Shown: piece by piece, positions 9,539-17,843 of the stretch
How positions within the stretch are numbered: position 1 is the stretch's first letter
How the letters are laid out: every line of letters begins with the position of its first letter
Origin: an uncultured Clostridia bacterium
GTDB lineage: Bacteria; Bacillota; Clostridia; TANB77; CAG-465
Assembly (NCBI GenBank): GCA_947627255.1
Contig: CANQVI010000011.1
Span: 1-36,538 of the forward strand
Direction: 5' to 3'
DNA: 36,538 nt
The notes under the pieces: generated by a model
What the model was told of the DNA's origin: nothing
Database searches by the model: none
Seen by the model: only the letters and a program-made list of their open reading frames with translations
Made by a program: the position numbers and the translations under genes

Positions 9539-10213
9539 TTATATATTTTTTTCTGTTTCTTCTACTTTTGCATTATAATTATCAATAAATTCTTGACTCT
9601 TAGATTTTAATGTATCATTTTCAATAAACCATTCAGATTTATTATCTTTCATATAATTTAAAACATCTATTAATGAATTTAAATAAGTTGCAAACTTAGT
9701 ATCTGTTTCTTTTACTTCATTAACACAATTTGAAAGCTCTAGTTGCTCTAGTATTTCTTTGTATAGTTTTTTGTGTCTTCCTTTAAGTCCATTACCATCA
9801 GTTTTTTCTTCTATTTTAGCTTCATCTACTAAATCAAGTAATTTTTGCATATTTTCTTCGTTTTCTGCTTTTATTGAATTTAATTTTTCAAGTGAATTTG
9901 TAAAATCTGGTCCATCATTTTTATAATTTTCTATATTTAAAGCCTTTAATTGTGCAATTTCATTATAATTATCTCTTAGAGTGTTAGTAGAATCTATATA
10001 TAATTTATAGTCTTCTTTTACCATTTTTTCTATAATACCATATACACCTTTTAAAGTAACATCTGTGTTTGTATTTTCTTCAGATAAAGCATTTATTTGC
10101 ACAGTCAATTTATTTCTTTCGCTTATATCTCTAAAAGCTAAAAATAATGAAACAGCAATGATTATAACTGCTATAATAATTATCGCAATAATTAGATTTT
10201 TCTTTCCTTTCAT
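9539..10213 (-). CDS. membrane-anchored coiled-coil protein, DGPDF family paralogue 1
   Basis: I do not recognise a named family. The 224-residue protein has a short basic N-terminus, one transmembrane helix (about residues 6-27, Ile-rich) and an outside region that is helical and charged. It contains NYKNDGPDF near residue 117 and ends with a block NYMKDNKSEW...FIDNYN. The gene at 23209-23910 encodes a protein of nearly the same length with the same topology, the same NYxxDGPDF motif and the same W-plus-YN C-terminal block, so the two are paralogues. GGAGG lies 9 nt before the ATG. No signal-peptidase motif is evident, so it is probably an anchored surface protein. No clear terminator was found downstream. 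Confidence 0.75.
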   Translation of the reverse strand: MKGKKNLIIAIIIIAVIIIAVSLFLAFRDISERNKLTVQINALSEENTNTDVTLKGVYGIIEKMVKEDYKLYIDSTNTLRDNYNEIAQLKALNIENYKNDGPDFTNSLEKLNSIKAENEENMQKLLDLVDEAKIEEKTDGNGLKGRHKKLYKEILEQLELSNCVNEVKETDTKFATYLNSLIDVLNYMKDNKSEWFIENDTLKSKSQEFIDNYNAKVEETEKNI

Positions 10214-10241
10214 ACTTAATCCTCCATATCAATCTTTTTTT

Positions 10242-10270
10242 ATTATACAACTAAATATTTTTAAAGTAAA
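10242..10270 (-). promoter_or_regulatory. promoter of the DGPDF paralogue 1 gene
   Basis: On the minus strand TTTACT (10270-10265), 17-bp spacer, TATAAT (10247-10242), about 30 nt before the start codon. Confidence 0.6.
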
Positions 10271-10340
10271 TAGTTTTACTTTTTTTTACTTTTTTAGATG
10301 AAAAGTATACAAATAATAATTAAAAAATTATTTAATTAAG

Positions 10341-10380
10341 TTGAATATTTTTTACATATACTATACAATGTAAGTATAGT
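10341..10380 (+). promoter_or_regulatory. lon-family gene promoter with overlapping palindromic operator
   Basis: TTGAAT (10341-10346), 17-bp spacer, TACAAT (10364-10369). A perfect inverted repeat ACTATAC-N7-GTATAGT spans 10360-10380 and covers the -10 box and transcription start. This position suits a repressor. It does not resemble the CtsR heptad repeat or the CIRCE element. Confidence 0.6.
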
Positions 10381-10416
10381 GTATACAAAAGACAAATTTT
10401 GGAGGGAAAAAGATAT

Positions 10417-12831
10417 ATGAAAAAAGTAAAAGAGTTAAAAGCTACAAATTTAAAAAATTCATTTAATGTGGATTCATTAAAATTTGAAACAACAGATGAA
10501 GTTGAGCCATTTAACGGAATTATAGGTCAAGAAAGAGCACTTGAAGCTATAAAATCTGCTATGCAAATACCGCAAAAAGGATTTAACTTATACATATCTG
10601 GTACATTAGGAATTGGTAAAACATCTTATGCCCTATCTGTTGTTAACTCACTAAGTGAAAAAATGCCTGTACCTCAAGACTATTGCTATATAAATAATTT
10701 TGAAAATCCAAATGAACCTATTGCTATTGCTTTAAATCCAGGTGAAGGAATGGAATTTAAGCAAGACATGAATAGATTTATAAATTCTATTATTACTAGA
10801 ATTAATAAAGAGTTAACTGGCGATATGTACGAAAAAGAAAGAAAAACTATTGTTGACAGATATAAAAGAGCTAAAGATAATTTAATGCGTGAATTTGATA
10901 AATCTACTTATGAAAAAGGATTTAAAGTTAGAAACACAGAAAACGGTATATATTTTTCTCCAGTTCACAATGGTGTTGTTCTAGATGAAAAATCATTCAA
11001 AGTATTAGATGAAAAAACTAAAAAATATTTTGAGGAAAAGAGTCCTGAAATTCAAGAACAAACTTTACAAGTATTAAAAGAAATAGATGCATTAGATAAA
11101 AAATGTGAACAAGTATTAAAAGAATGGGAAAATAACCTTGCTACATTTGCTGTTACACAATGTATGAGCGATTTAAAAATAAAATACAAGAAAAACTTAA
11201 AAATCCAAAATTTCTTATACTCTATTCAAAGCGACGTTGTTAAAAATGTTAATCTATTTAAAAAAGATGATGAAAAAGATATAAAAATGATGGCCAACCC
11301 TTATATGATGCAACAATTAATGCAAAGAAAAAATCAAAAGCCATGGGAAAAATATAGAGTAAACTTAATTGTAAATAACGATAGATTACAACATGCTCCT
11401 GTTGTACTATGTAAAAACCCAAATTATTTTGATTTATTTGGTAAACTTGAATTTGAGACTTCACCACAAGGTACAAGAACAAATTATAGTATGTTAAAAC
11501 CTGGTCTTGTACATAAAGCAAATGGTGGATATCTAATTGTTAATGTACGTGATTTATTAATGAGTGCACCAACTTGGGAAGCATTTAAAAGAGTATTAAG
11601 AAACCAAGAGCTATCAATAGATAGTACAAGAGATATAAATCAACCAATTACAGTTGTTTCTTTAAAACCTGAGCCTATTCCAATTAATATGCAAGTTATT
11701 CTAATAGGATCAGAACTTCATTATCAACAATTATGCCATATGGATGCAGACTTTAAAAAATTATTTAAAGTAAAGGCAGATTTTGATGATAGTTATGATA
11801 GAAACAAAGAAAATGTAAAAAAATTTGTACAATTTATAGCATATATTTGTAAAAAGCACTCTCTCCTACCTTTAGATAAAAGTGCTGTTAAAGAAATAAT
11901 AGAATATAGTTCAAGATGTGCTGGAAATCAAAATAAATTAACTGCTATAATGCAAGATATTTCAGACTTAATAATAGAATCAAGTTTTATAGCAAGTAAT
12001 GCTAAAAAGAAAGTTGTAACTTCTGATGAAATAATTTCAGCCTTATCTTCAAAGACAAAAAGATTTTCTAAATATAATGATCAATTAAATAAAATGATAC
12101 GTCAAGGCGATATAATTATTTCAACAAATGGTAAAAAAGTTGGACAAATAAATGGTTTAACTATTGCAGTGGCTGGTGACTGCTCTTTTGGTCAACCAGT
12201 ACGAATCACTGCTAATACATACATAGGAAAAAGTGGAATTGTTAATATTGAAAGAGAAGTTGCAATGAGTGGTACTACTCACTCAAAAGGTGTATTTATT
12301 CTTTCTGCATATATAGGTGAAAAATATGCACAAGATATACCACTTTCTCTTACTGCTAGTATATGTTTTGAACAATTATACAACCCAGTAGATGGTGATA
12401 GTGCTTCTTCAACAGAACTTTATGCAATTCTATCTTCTCTATCTGGAGTTCCAATAAATCAAAGTCTTGCAGTAACAGGATCTGTTAACCAAAAAGGTGA
12501 AATACAACCAATTGGTGGTGTTACAGATAAAATTGAAGGCTTCTTTAAAGTATGCAAAGAAAAAGGATTAAATGGAGAAAATGGAGTTTTAATTCCTTAT
12601 CAAAATGTAAAAAATCTTACTTTAAGTAATGAAATAGTAGATGCAGTTAAAAATAATCAATTTCATATATACCCTATTAGTACAATCGATGAAGGTATAG
12701 AAATTCTTACTGGTATTCCTTCAGGAGAATCAAATAATGAAGGTGAATATCCAGAAGGTACTATTAATTACTTAGTAGCCCAAAAACTTAAAAGATATGC
12801 ACAAAATAGTGTAAAATATAGTAATAACTAA
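10417..12831 (+). CDS. ATP-dependent protease, Lon family (AAA_32 type)
   Basis: This is a Lon-type serine protease of the COG1067 group, a cytosolic ATP-dependent quality-control protease. The Walker A GTLGIGKT is at residues 62-69, a long helical insertion runs roughly 130-290, and the AAA_32 block NGGYLIVNVRDLL lacks a canonical Walker B acid (Asn instead of Asp). The C-terminal Lon protease domain has the catalytic dyad Ser662 (DGDSASST) and Lys705 (GGVTDKIEG), 43 residues apart as in E. coli Lon. There is no LON substrate-binding N-domain. An upstream TTG at 10399 is in frame but overlaps the GGAGGG ribosome binding site, so the ATG at 10417 is the start (804 residues). Single-gene unit, operator-bearing promoter. 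Confidence 0.92.
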   Translation: MKKVKELKATNLKNSFNVDSLKFETTDEVEPFNGIIGQERALEAIKSAMQIPQKGFNLYISGTLGIGKTSYALSVVNSLSEKMPVPQDYCYINNFENPNEPIAIALNPGEGMEFKQDMNRFINSIITRINKELTGDMYEKERKTIVDRYKRAKDNLMREFDKSTYEKGFKVRNTENGIYFSPVHNGVVLDEKSFKVLDEKTKKYFEEKSPEIQEQTLQVLKEIDALDKKCEQVLKEWENNLATFAVTQCMSDLKIKYKKNLKIQNFLYSIQSDVVKNVNLFKKDDEKDIKMMANPYMMQQLMQRKNQKPWEKYRVNLIVNNDRLQHAPVVLCKNPNYFDLFGKLEFETSPQGTRTNYSMLKPGLVHKANGGYLIVNVRDLLMSAPTWEAFKRVLRNQELSIDSTRDINQPITVVSLKPEPIPINMQVILIGSELHYQQLCHMDADFKKLFKVKADFDDSYDRNKENVKKFVQFIAYICKKHSLLPLDKSAVKEIIEYSSRCAGNQNKLTAIMQDISDLIIESSFIASNAKKKVVTSDEIISALSSKTKRFSKYNDQLNKMIRQGDIIISTNGKKVGQINGLTIAVAGDCSFGQPVRITANTYIGKSGIVNIEREVAMSGTTHSKGVFILSAYIGEKYAQDIPLSLTASICFEQLYNPVDGDSASSTELYAILSSLSGVPINQSLAVTGSVNQKGEIQPIGGVTDKIEGFFKVCKEKGLNGENGVLIPYQNVKNLTLSNEIVDAVKNNQFHIYPISTIDEGIEILTGIPSGESNNEGEYPEGTINYLVAQKLKRYAQNSVKYSNN

Positions 12832-12838
12832 AAGAAAA

Positions 12839-12869
12839 AATAATGGATAGAAATATCCATTATTTTTTT
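12839..12869 (+). terminator. bidirectional intrinsic terminator between lon-family gene and arginase
   Basis: A perfect 11-bp stem AATAATGGATA/TATCCATTATT with a GAAA loop is followed by seven T on the plus strand. On the minus strand it is followed by six T, so it ends both converging genes. Confidence 0.9.
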
Positions 12870-13737
12870 ATAAATTATTTATAAATGATTTTAATATTGT
12901 TTTAGCAATAATTTTTGTTTTATTATCTATATCTCTTAGTGGATTGTATTCGACTAAATCTAAAGATTTAACTTTATTTTTATACTTAATTATACAATCT
13001 ACTGCCTCATATGCTTCTTCTAAATTTATACCATCCTTTGCTGGAACTGATACTCCAGGAGCAATAAGTGGGTCTATAACATCTAAATCATAGCTAATAT
13101 GGATACCATTTGTATCCCTACTTGCTATTTCTATTGCTTGTTCCATTATATTTTTCATGCCATATCTTTTTATATCTTCTGTTGTAAAAACTTTAACTCC
13201 TGCATCCTTTAAGTTTTCTATTTCAAGTGGATCTATATCTCTACCACCAACTATTACAGTATTTTTATAACTATAATGATTTGAATTATGAAAATAGACT
13301 AATTCTTCTTTTTCATAGCCAGTTATTGCTGCAAGTGGTAAACCATGAATATTACCAGTAATAGTAGTTTTAAATGTATTAAAATCTCCATGTGCATCAA
13401 TCCATATTATACCAAGTTTTTCATTTTTTCTAATTGAAGCTAAAGCCGATGCTATAACTAAGCTATGGTCTCCACCTAATGTTAGTGGAAATTTATTTTC
13501 TTCTATTGTTTCTAAAACTATATTATATAATTTTTCATTAAACTCATTTACTTTTTTTAAATTTTTTCTTAAATTTTCTTTTGATTTTTCTTTATTATCT
13601 TCATCTGCATATATTTTTATAATTTTATTTATATTTTCATTTTCTAAATTTTCAGTCAATTTATCTGGACCAAGTGCTGCACCTTCTACTGAAACTCCTA
13701 AATCGGTACAAGCATTAATCACATTTATATGTTTCAT
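12868..13737 (-). CDS. rocF: arginase
   Basis: Arginase hydrolyses L-arginine to L-ornithine and urea with a binuclear Mn centre. All metal ligands are visible: His91 (GGDHS), Asp114, His116 and Asp118 (DAHGDFN), Asp217 and Asp219 (SYDLDVIDP). Arginase-specific features separate it from agmatinase: NT..T..GNIHGLP after the DAHGD box, and Glu263 in LVEYNP. An in-frame start at 13776 overlaps the preceding gene; the ATG at 13737 has AGAGGA upstream and gives 289 residues, close to the family norm. It begins 16 nt after the MurE-like gene, so the two are co-transcribed, an uncommon pairing. Confidence 0.88.
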   Translation of the reverse strand: MKHINVINACTDLGVSVEGAALGPDKLTENLENENINKIIKIYADEDNKEKSKENLRKNLKKVNEFNEKLYNIVLETIEENKFPLTLGGDHSLVIASALASIRKNEKLGIIWIDAHGDFNTFKTTITGNIHGLPLAAITGYEKEELVYFHNSNHYSYKNTVIVGGRDIDPLEIENLKDAGVKVFTTEDIKRYGMKNIMEQAIEIASRDTNGIHISYDLDVIDPLIAPGVSVPAKDGINLEEAYEAVDCIIKYKNKVKSLDLVEYNPLRDIDNKTKIIAKTILKSFINNL

Positions 13738-13753
13738 TTTTATCCTCTTTTCT

Positions 13754-15283
13754 TTAGTTATTATGTCTTTTATCATATTCGCTTAAATATTTTTCTGTAT
13801 ATTCAACATCTGATATACAAGGTAAATATTCTGTGCCATATTTTTGTCTTGTTTCCCTACCTTTACCAGTAAGAAGAATTATTGTAGGTTTCTCCTCTTT
13901 TTCTGCCTTTAATACTGCATCTAATATTGCTTCTCCTCTTTCTTCAATTAATGCATAGTTCTTAGTATATTTTTTTACATATTGTGCAATATCATTTGAT
14001 ATATCTATTACAGGCTCTGCTCCAGGGTCTTCTGCTACTAAATATACAAAATCTGAATTTTGACCTGCTATAGTGCCTAAATCTTTTCTTCTAAGTAATG
14101 CTTTTTTTCCTGGACATCCAAATATAGCAACAATTCTTCTACCTTTATATTCTTCCTTTACAGAAGAAAATAATTTTTCAAAACTTAGTTTGTTATGTGC
14201 ATAATCTACTAAAATAATTATTTTCATATCTTTAGTGTGGAAAACTTCCATTCTTCCACTACTTCTTGCTATTTTTAGTCCTTCTTTTATGTACTCAACT
14301 GGTATATCCATTAAATAACAAGTAGCTATTGCAGCTAGTGCATTTTCAACATTGAATAATCCTGGCATTGTTAGCATAAATTCATCATCATAAGATGGTG
14401 TATGAACTTTAAATATAGTATTAAATCCATCTTTTCTTATATCATAAGCATAAAAGTCTGTGTCTTTAGTTTTCATTGAGAAAGTAAATACTCTTGCACT
14501 ATCGCGTCTTGCAACAGCAACTGTATTAGAAGCTAAATCTGCATCCATATTTACTATAGCATTCTTAGTATTTGCAAACATTTTTAATTTTGATTGATAG
14601 TAATCATTAAAATCTTTATGCTCAATAGGACTTATATGATCTTCACTTATGTTCATAAAAATACCTATATCAAAAAATACATCTGCAACTCTATCTAATT
14701 TTAACGATTGAGAAGATACTTCCATTACTAAATTTTCCATACCAGAGTTTAATGCATTAGCAAAGTGCTTATGTATATCATATGATTCTGGTGTTGTTAT
14801 GTGTGATTCAAAATTTTCTACACCATCATATGTATCAATAGATGATATAACAGCAGTATCTTTTTTATTATATGCTTTAGAATATACATCTAGTATTGAT
14901 TTAATATAATACGTAGTAGTAGATTTACCTTTTGTTCCCCCTACACCAATTACATTTAAACTTTCACCTGGATAATTAAAATACATAGCAGACATACATG
15001 AAAGTACTTTTTGAATATCATGAACTAATACATATGGAACATCTACATTATACTTTCTTTCACTTATATAAATAAAAGCTCCATTATCTACTGCTTCTTT
15101 TAAATATTCATCTTTAAAAGTAACTCCTTTTACTACAAATAATGTATCTTCTTCTATTTCTTTAGAATTAAATGAAACAAGATTTACTTCTTTATTCATT
15201 ATTTTCTCACAGTTTACTATTTCTTCAACCAAATTTTCATCTTGTAATAATTCTATATATTCTTTTACAGTGTATTTATTCAT
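13754..15283 (-). CDS. murE: MurE-like UDP-N-acetylmuramyl-tripeptide synthetase (Mur ligase)
   Basis: Mur ligase that would add the third residue to UDP-MurNAc-L-Ala-D-Glu in the cytosol. The ATP loop GVGGTKGKST is at residues 113-122, followed by TTPESYDIHK, MNISEDHISPIEH, SSGRMEVF and VDYAHNKLSFE, all at MurE-like positions. The C-terminal substrate motif, DNPR in meso-diaminopimelate enzymes, is EDPG here (residues 418-421, AEDPGAEP), so the Arg that contacts DAP is missing. That argues for another diamino acid, such as lysine or ornithine. An in-frame TTG at 15304 precedes the AAGGAG site; the ATG at 15283 is correctly spaced (509 residues). First gene of a two-gene unit with arginase. 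A divergent MurE-like ligase beside a standard MurE elsewhere is the alternative. Confidence 0.8.
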   Translation of the reverse strand: MNKYTVKEYIELLQDENLVEEIVNCEKIMNKEVNLVSFNSKEIEEDTLFVVKGVTFKDEYLKEAVDNGAFIYISERKYNVDVPYVLVHDIQKVLSCMSAMYFNYPGESLNVIGVGGTKGKSTTTYYIKSILDVYSKAYNKKDTAVISSIDTYDGVENFESHITTPESYDIHKHFANALNSGMENLVMEVSSQSLKLDRVADVFFDIGIFMNISEDHISPIEHKDFNDYYQSKLKMFANTKNAIVNMDADLASNTVAVARRDSARVFTFSMKTKDTDFYAYDIRKDGFNTIFKVHTPSYDDEFMLTMPGLFNVENALAAIATCYLMDIPVEYIKEGLKIARSSGRMEVFHTKDMKIIILVDYAHNKLSFEKLFSSVKEEYKGRRIVAIFGCPGKKALLRRKDLGTIAGQNSDFVYLVAEDPGAEPVIDISNDIAQYVKKYTKNYALIEERGEAILDAVLKAEKEEKPTIILLTGKGRETRQKYGTEYLPCISDVEYTEKYLSEYDKRHNN

Positions 15284-15309
15284 ATCAATATCTCCTTTTA
15301 ACAATATCG

Positions 15310-15338
15310 ATTATACACTATATATATATCAAAATCAA
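15310..15338 (-). promoter_or_regulatory. promoter of murE-arginase
   Basis: On the minus strand TTGATT (15338-15333), 17-bp spacer, TATAAT (15315-15310), 27 nt before the start codon. Confidence 0.75.
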
Positions 15339-15394
15339 GATAGAGTACATATACACAAATCCACAATTTTATTATATCCATACACAAAAATTCA

Positions 15395-15425
15395 CAAAAA
15401 ATCAGTAGCATATAATGCTACTGAT
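15395..15425 (-). terminator. intrinsic terminator of the PHP gene
   Basis: A perfect 11-bp stem ATCAGTAGCAT/ATGCTACTGAT with a 3-nt loop is followed by six T on the minus strand. The stop codon of the PHP gene lies inside the stem. Confidence 0.88.
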
Positions 15426-16320
15426 TCTTTTTTAGTTTGCTATCAATTTTTGCTTTCTTTTCTTCTAGTTTTTCTAAAATACTCATATCTGAAATATTCA
15501 AATTATTACCTATTCCTAAACCGATTTCAATTACTGGCTTTCTTTTTCCACCATGATAGTCACTTCCTACTGTTGGCACAAGATCATATTTATCACAAAG
15601 CTCTAGTAATTCTTCTCTTGTTTTAGTACCGTTGTTAGGATTATACACCTCTATTCCACATAAACCATATTTTACTAGTTTCTTTATAAAAACCTCCTCA
15701 TTCTTTTTGTCAAATCTTAAGCTCTTTGGATGTGCTAATACAGGAACTCCTCCAAATTCCCTAATCTTTTTTACTAGCTGAATAGGTGTTAGTTTTTTCC
15801 TTTGAACATAGCTCTTTCCTCCATGGTCTAAGTATTTACCATATGCTTCTTGAGATGATTTTGCATATCCTAACTTTTTTAAAGTTATAGCGATATCAAA
15901 ACGACCTATACTTTTTTTATCTCTAGCATTTTCAATTACATCTTCTAACGTAATATTAATACCTTGTCTATTTAGCAAAGAGATTGTCTTATTTGTACAT
16001 GCATATCTTTCTAATTCATACATATCTAACAGTTTACAGATATCCTTTGAAACAAAATACCCTAAGATATGACATACATGTTTTCTATTGTCTTCTTTTA
16101 TATATTTAGACATATCAGCACCTATCTCTATGCCAGGAATAATAGTAATATCGTCTCCTGCTATTTCACAAGCTATTTTATACGAAGATAAATTGTAATG
16201 TTCTGTTAAAGATAAAACTCCAACATTATTTTTTATGGCTTTATTTATAACTTCCGAAATGGTGTCAAATCCATCAGAAAAGTCAGTATGAACATGTAAA
16301 TCTATAAATTTACCATTCAT
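15418..16320 (-). CDS. PHP-domain phosphoesterase (YciV/TrpH, RNase AM-like)
   Basis: A PHP-fold metal-dependent phosphoesterase. Members of this subfamily hydrolyse nucleoside 3',5'-bisphosphates or act as 5'-3' exoribonucleases. Metal motifs in order: DLHVHTDFSDG (His9, His11, Asp16), SLTEHYN, IPGIEIGAD, CHILGYF, VPVLAHPKS and VGSDYHGG, so the trinuclear site looks complete. Upstream in-frame starts exist, but the ATG at 16320 lies 10 nt after AAGGAG and matches the family N-terminus, giving 300 residues. The exact substrate cannot be told. Single gene ended by its own hairpin. Confidence 0.85.
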   Translation of the reverse strand: MNGKFIDLHVHTDFSDGFDTISEVINKAIKNNVGVLSLTEHYNLSSYKIACEIAGDDITIIPGIEIGADMSKYIKEDNRKHVCHILGYFVSKDICKLLDMYELERYACTNKTISLLNRQGINITLEDVIENARDKKSIGRFDIAITLKKLGYAKSSQEAYGKYLDHGGKSYVQRKKLTPIQLVKKIREFGGVPVLAHPKSLRFDKKNEEVFIKKLVKYGLCGIEVYNPNNGTKTREELLELCDKYDLVPTVGSDYHGGKRKPVIEIGLGIGNNLNISDMSILEKLEEKKAKIDSKLKKNQ

Positions 16321-16401
16321 TTCAACCACACTCCTTATTAAATTGTGCATAAATTAATATTGCTCAAGCTCATACTATCATATAAAAAAATAAAAGTCAA
16401 T

Positions 16402-16430
16402 AAAAAAGCTCAGAATAAAATTCTGAACTC
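16402..16430 (-). terminator. intrinsic terminator of carD
   Basis: On the minus strand a hairpin with TTCAGAAT/ATTCTGA pairing and one mismatch is followed by six T, about 33 nt after the carD stop. Confidence 0.75.
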
Positions 16431-16462
16431 TTTTATATGTTTAAAATATAATTTTGTTGAGA

Positions 16463-17011
16463 CTATAATATTACATCTCCGTTTTCGTTTGCATTAGAAG
16501 CTTCATCCATTATACCTGCAGCATAAGATTCTTTTATTATACTATCTATTTTATTTTCTAATAGTTCTTTATCTTGATTTTCAGCAAGAACCATTTCACT
16601 TAATAAAATATTTTTTGATGTTGCAAGCATTTTCTTCTCACCAATAGAAAGGCCTCTTTCCATATGTCTATGAGAAAGCTCTCTTACAACTTCAGCTACT
16701 TCTAATATGTTACCTGATTTAATCTTTTCTACGTTAAGATTGTATCTCTTACTCCAATTAACATCATGAATGTAAGGATCTTTAGGTTTTTCTAGAACTT
16801 CAAATACTTTATCTGCTTCTGATCTTTCTGAAACTTCTCTAACACCTATATCGTCTACTTTGTTAGTTGGAACCATTAATTTCATTCCACCGATAGGCAT
16901 TTTGATTATATAGTAATCATCAACATTTCCAAGCATTTCCTTTTCTTCGATTGATTCGATTGTACCAGCTCCATGCATTGGATAAACTACTTTGTCTCCT
17001 ACACTAAACAC
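16463..17011 (-). CDS. CarD family transcriptional regulator
   Basis: CarD proteins bind RNA polymerase beta through a Tudor-like RID domain and stabilise open complexes. The N-terminus FSVGDKVVYPMHGAGTI and the segment YYIIKMPIGGMKLMVPTNKV are diagnostic of CarD_CdnL_TRCF, and residues about 70-165 form the helical DNA-binding half. The start is decided by the family N-terminus: the purine-rich GGGGG lies only about one base before the ATG, an unusually short spacing. Length (182 residues) is somewhat longer than Mycobacterium CarD because of an acidic tail. Promoter at 17059-17087. It lies just downstream of uppS with no visible terminator between them, so read-through is possible. Confidence 0.92.
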   Translation of the reverse strand: MFSVGDKVVYPMHGAGTIESIEEKEMLGNVDDYYIIKMPIGGMKLMVPTNKVDDIGVREVSERSEADKVFEVLEKPKDPYIHDVNWSKRYNLNVEKIKSGNILEVAEVVRELSHRHMERGLSIGEKKMLATSKNILLSEMVLAENQDKELLENKIDSIIKESYAAGIMDEASNANENGDVIL

Positions 17012-17058
17012 TAAACATTCCCCCTTCTTTTTATCTTAAATCTAAGTAATACACCTAT

Positions 17059-17087
17059 ATTATACCACAATTTTAGTAAAAAGTAAA
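17059..17087 (-). promoter_or_regulatory. promoter of carD
   Basis: On the minus strand TTTACT (17087-17082), 17-bp spacer ending TTGTGG, TATAAT (17064-17059). Confidence 0.65.
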
Positions 17088-17118
17088 GGAAATGAAGTTC
17101 AATTTTATGTCAAAAAGT

Positions 17119-17832
17119 TTAATTTCCACCAAATCTACGGTTCCTTTTTATGTATTCTTCTACTGCTTTATCAAATTGATTTTCGTCAAAATCTGGCCAC
17201 ATGACATCTTTAGGAAAATATAGTTCTGAGTATGTTGACTGCCAAGTTAGAAAATTACTTAGCCTATACTCATTACTTGTTCTAATTATTAAATCTGGAT
17301 CAGGTATATCTTTTGTGTAAAGATATGAAGAAATAGTTTCTTTTGTTATATCTTCTTTTTTTAATTTATTATTGGATACATCTTCGACTATATCTTTAAC
17401 AGCTTTTAATATTTCATCTCTACCGCCATAATTTAAACAAATTCCAAATACCATCTTTTTATTATCTTTTGTTTTTTCTTCTAGCTTTAAAATATTGTTT
17501 TGTATCTTTTTATTTAATTTTGTTATATCGCCATATACTTTTAATCTAATTTCTCTTTTTTCATCGCCATTTAATAAATCATCTGTAAATTTTTCTAATA
17601 ACTTCATAAGAAGTGTTACTTCTGTTGTATCTCTTTTCCAATTTTCAGTTGAAAAAGCATATACAGTTAAATATTTTAAATCACAATCATAAGCATATTT
17701 GACAATTTTTTTAACAGCTTCAGCACCTGCTCTATGTCCATCATTTGGTGCTAGTCCTCTTGCTTTTGCCCATCTTCTGTTTCCATCTAATATAATAGCT
17801 ATATGATTTGGTCCTCTTTCATCTATTTTCAT
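17119..17832 (-). CDS. uppS: undecaprenyl diphosphate synthase (cis-prenyltransferase)
   Basis: UppS condenses isopentenyl diphosphate units onto farnesyl diphosphate to make the C55 lipid carrier for wall synthesis. The catalytic Asp16 lies in IAIILDGNRRWAKARG; other blocks are GHRAGAEAV, VYAFSTENWKR, GICLNYGGRDEI and the C-terminal RTSNEYRLSNFLTWQ. In the last block the usual RTSGE has Asn187 for Gly. Length (237 residues) is normal. Last gene of ispA-HD-uppS with an 11-nt gap to the HD gene, so the precursor (FPP) and its user are co-transcribed. GAGGT precedes the ATG. Confidence 0.95.
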   Translation of the reverse strand: MKIDERGPNHIAIILDGNRRWAKARGLAPNDGHRAGAEAVKKIVKYAYDCDLKYLTVYAFSTENWKRDTTEVTLLMKLLEKFTDDLLNGDEKREIRLKVYGDITKLNKKIQNNILKLEEKTKDNKKMVFGICLNYGGRDEILKAVKDIVEDVSNNKLKKEDITKETISSYLYTKDIPDPDLIIRTSNEYRLSNFLTWQSTYSELYFPKDVMWPDFDENQFDKAVEEYIKRNRRFGGN

Positions 17833-17843
17833 ATGTTACCTCA

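Noticed and set aside
10399-10416. TTG start of the lon-family gene at 10399
   Set aside because: The codon overlaps the GGAGGG ribosome binding site that serves the ATG at 10417.
13738-13776. Longer arginase N-terminus starting at 13776
   Set aside because: It overlaps the upstream ligase gene, and the ATG at 13737 has its own ribosome binding site and fits family length.
15270-15626. 118-residue plus-strand ORF across the murE promoter and the end of the PHP gene
   Set aside because: It runs through a clear terminator and promoter and overlaps a conserved gene; no start signals.
16321-16350. Longer N-terminus of the PHP protein
   Set aside because: The extension includes the AAGGAG site that serves the ATG at 16320, and homologous PHP proteins begin just before DLHVHT.
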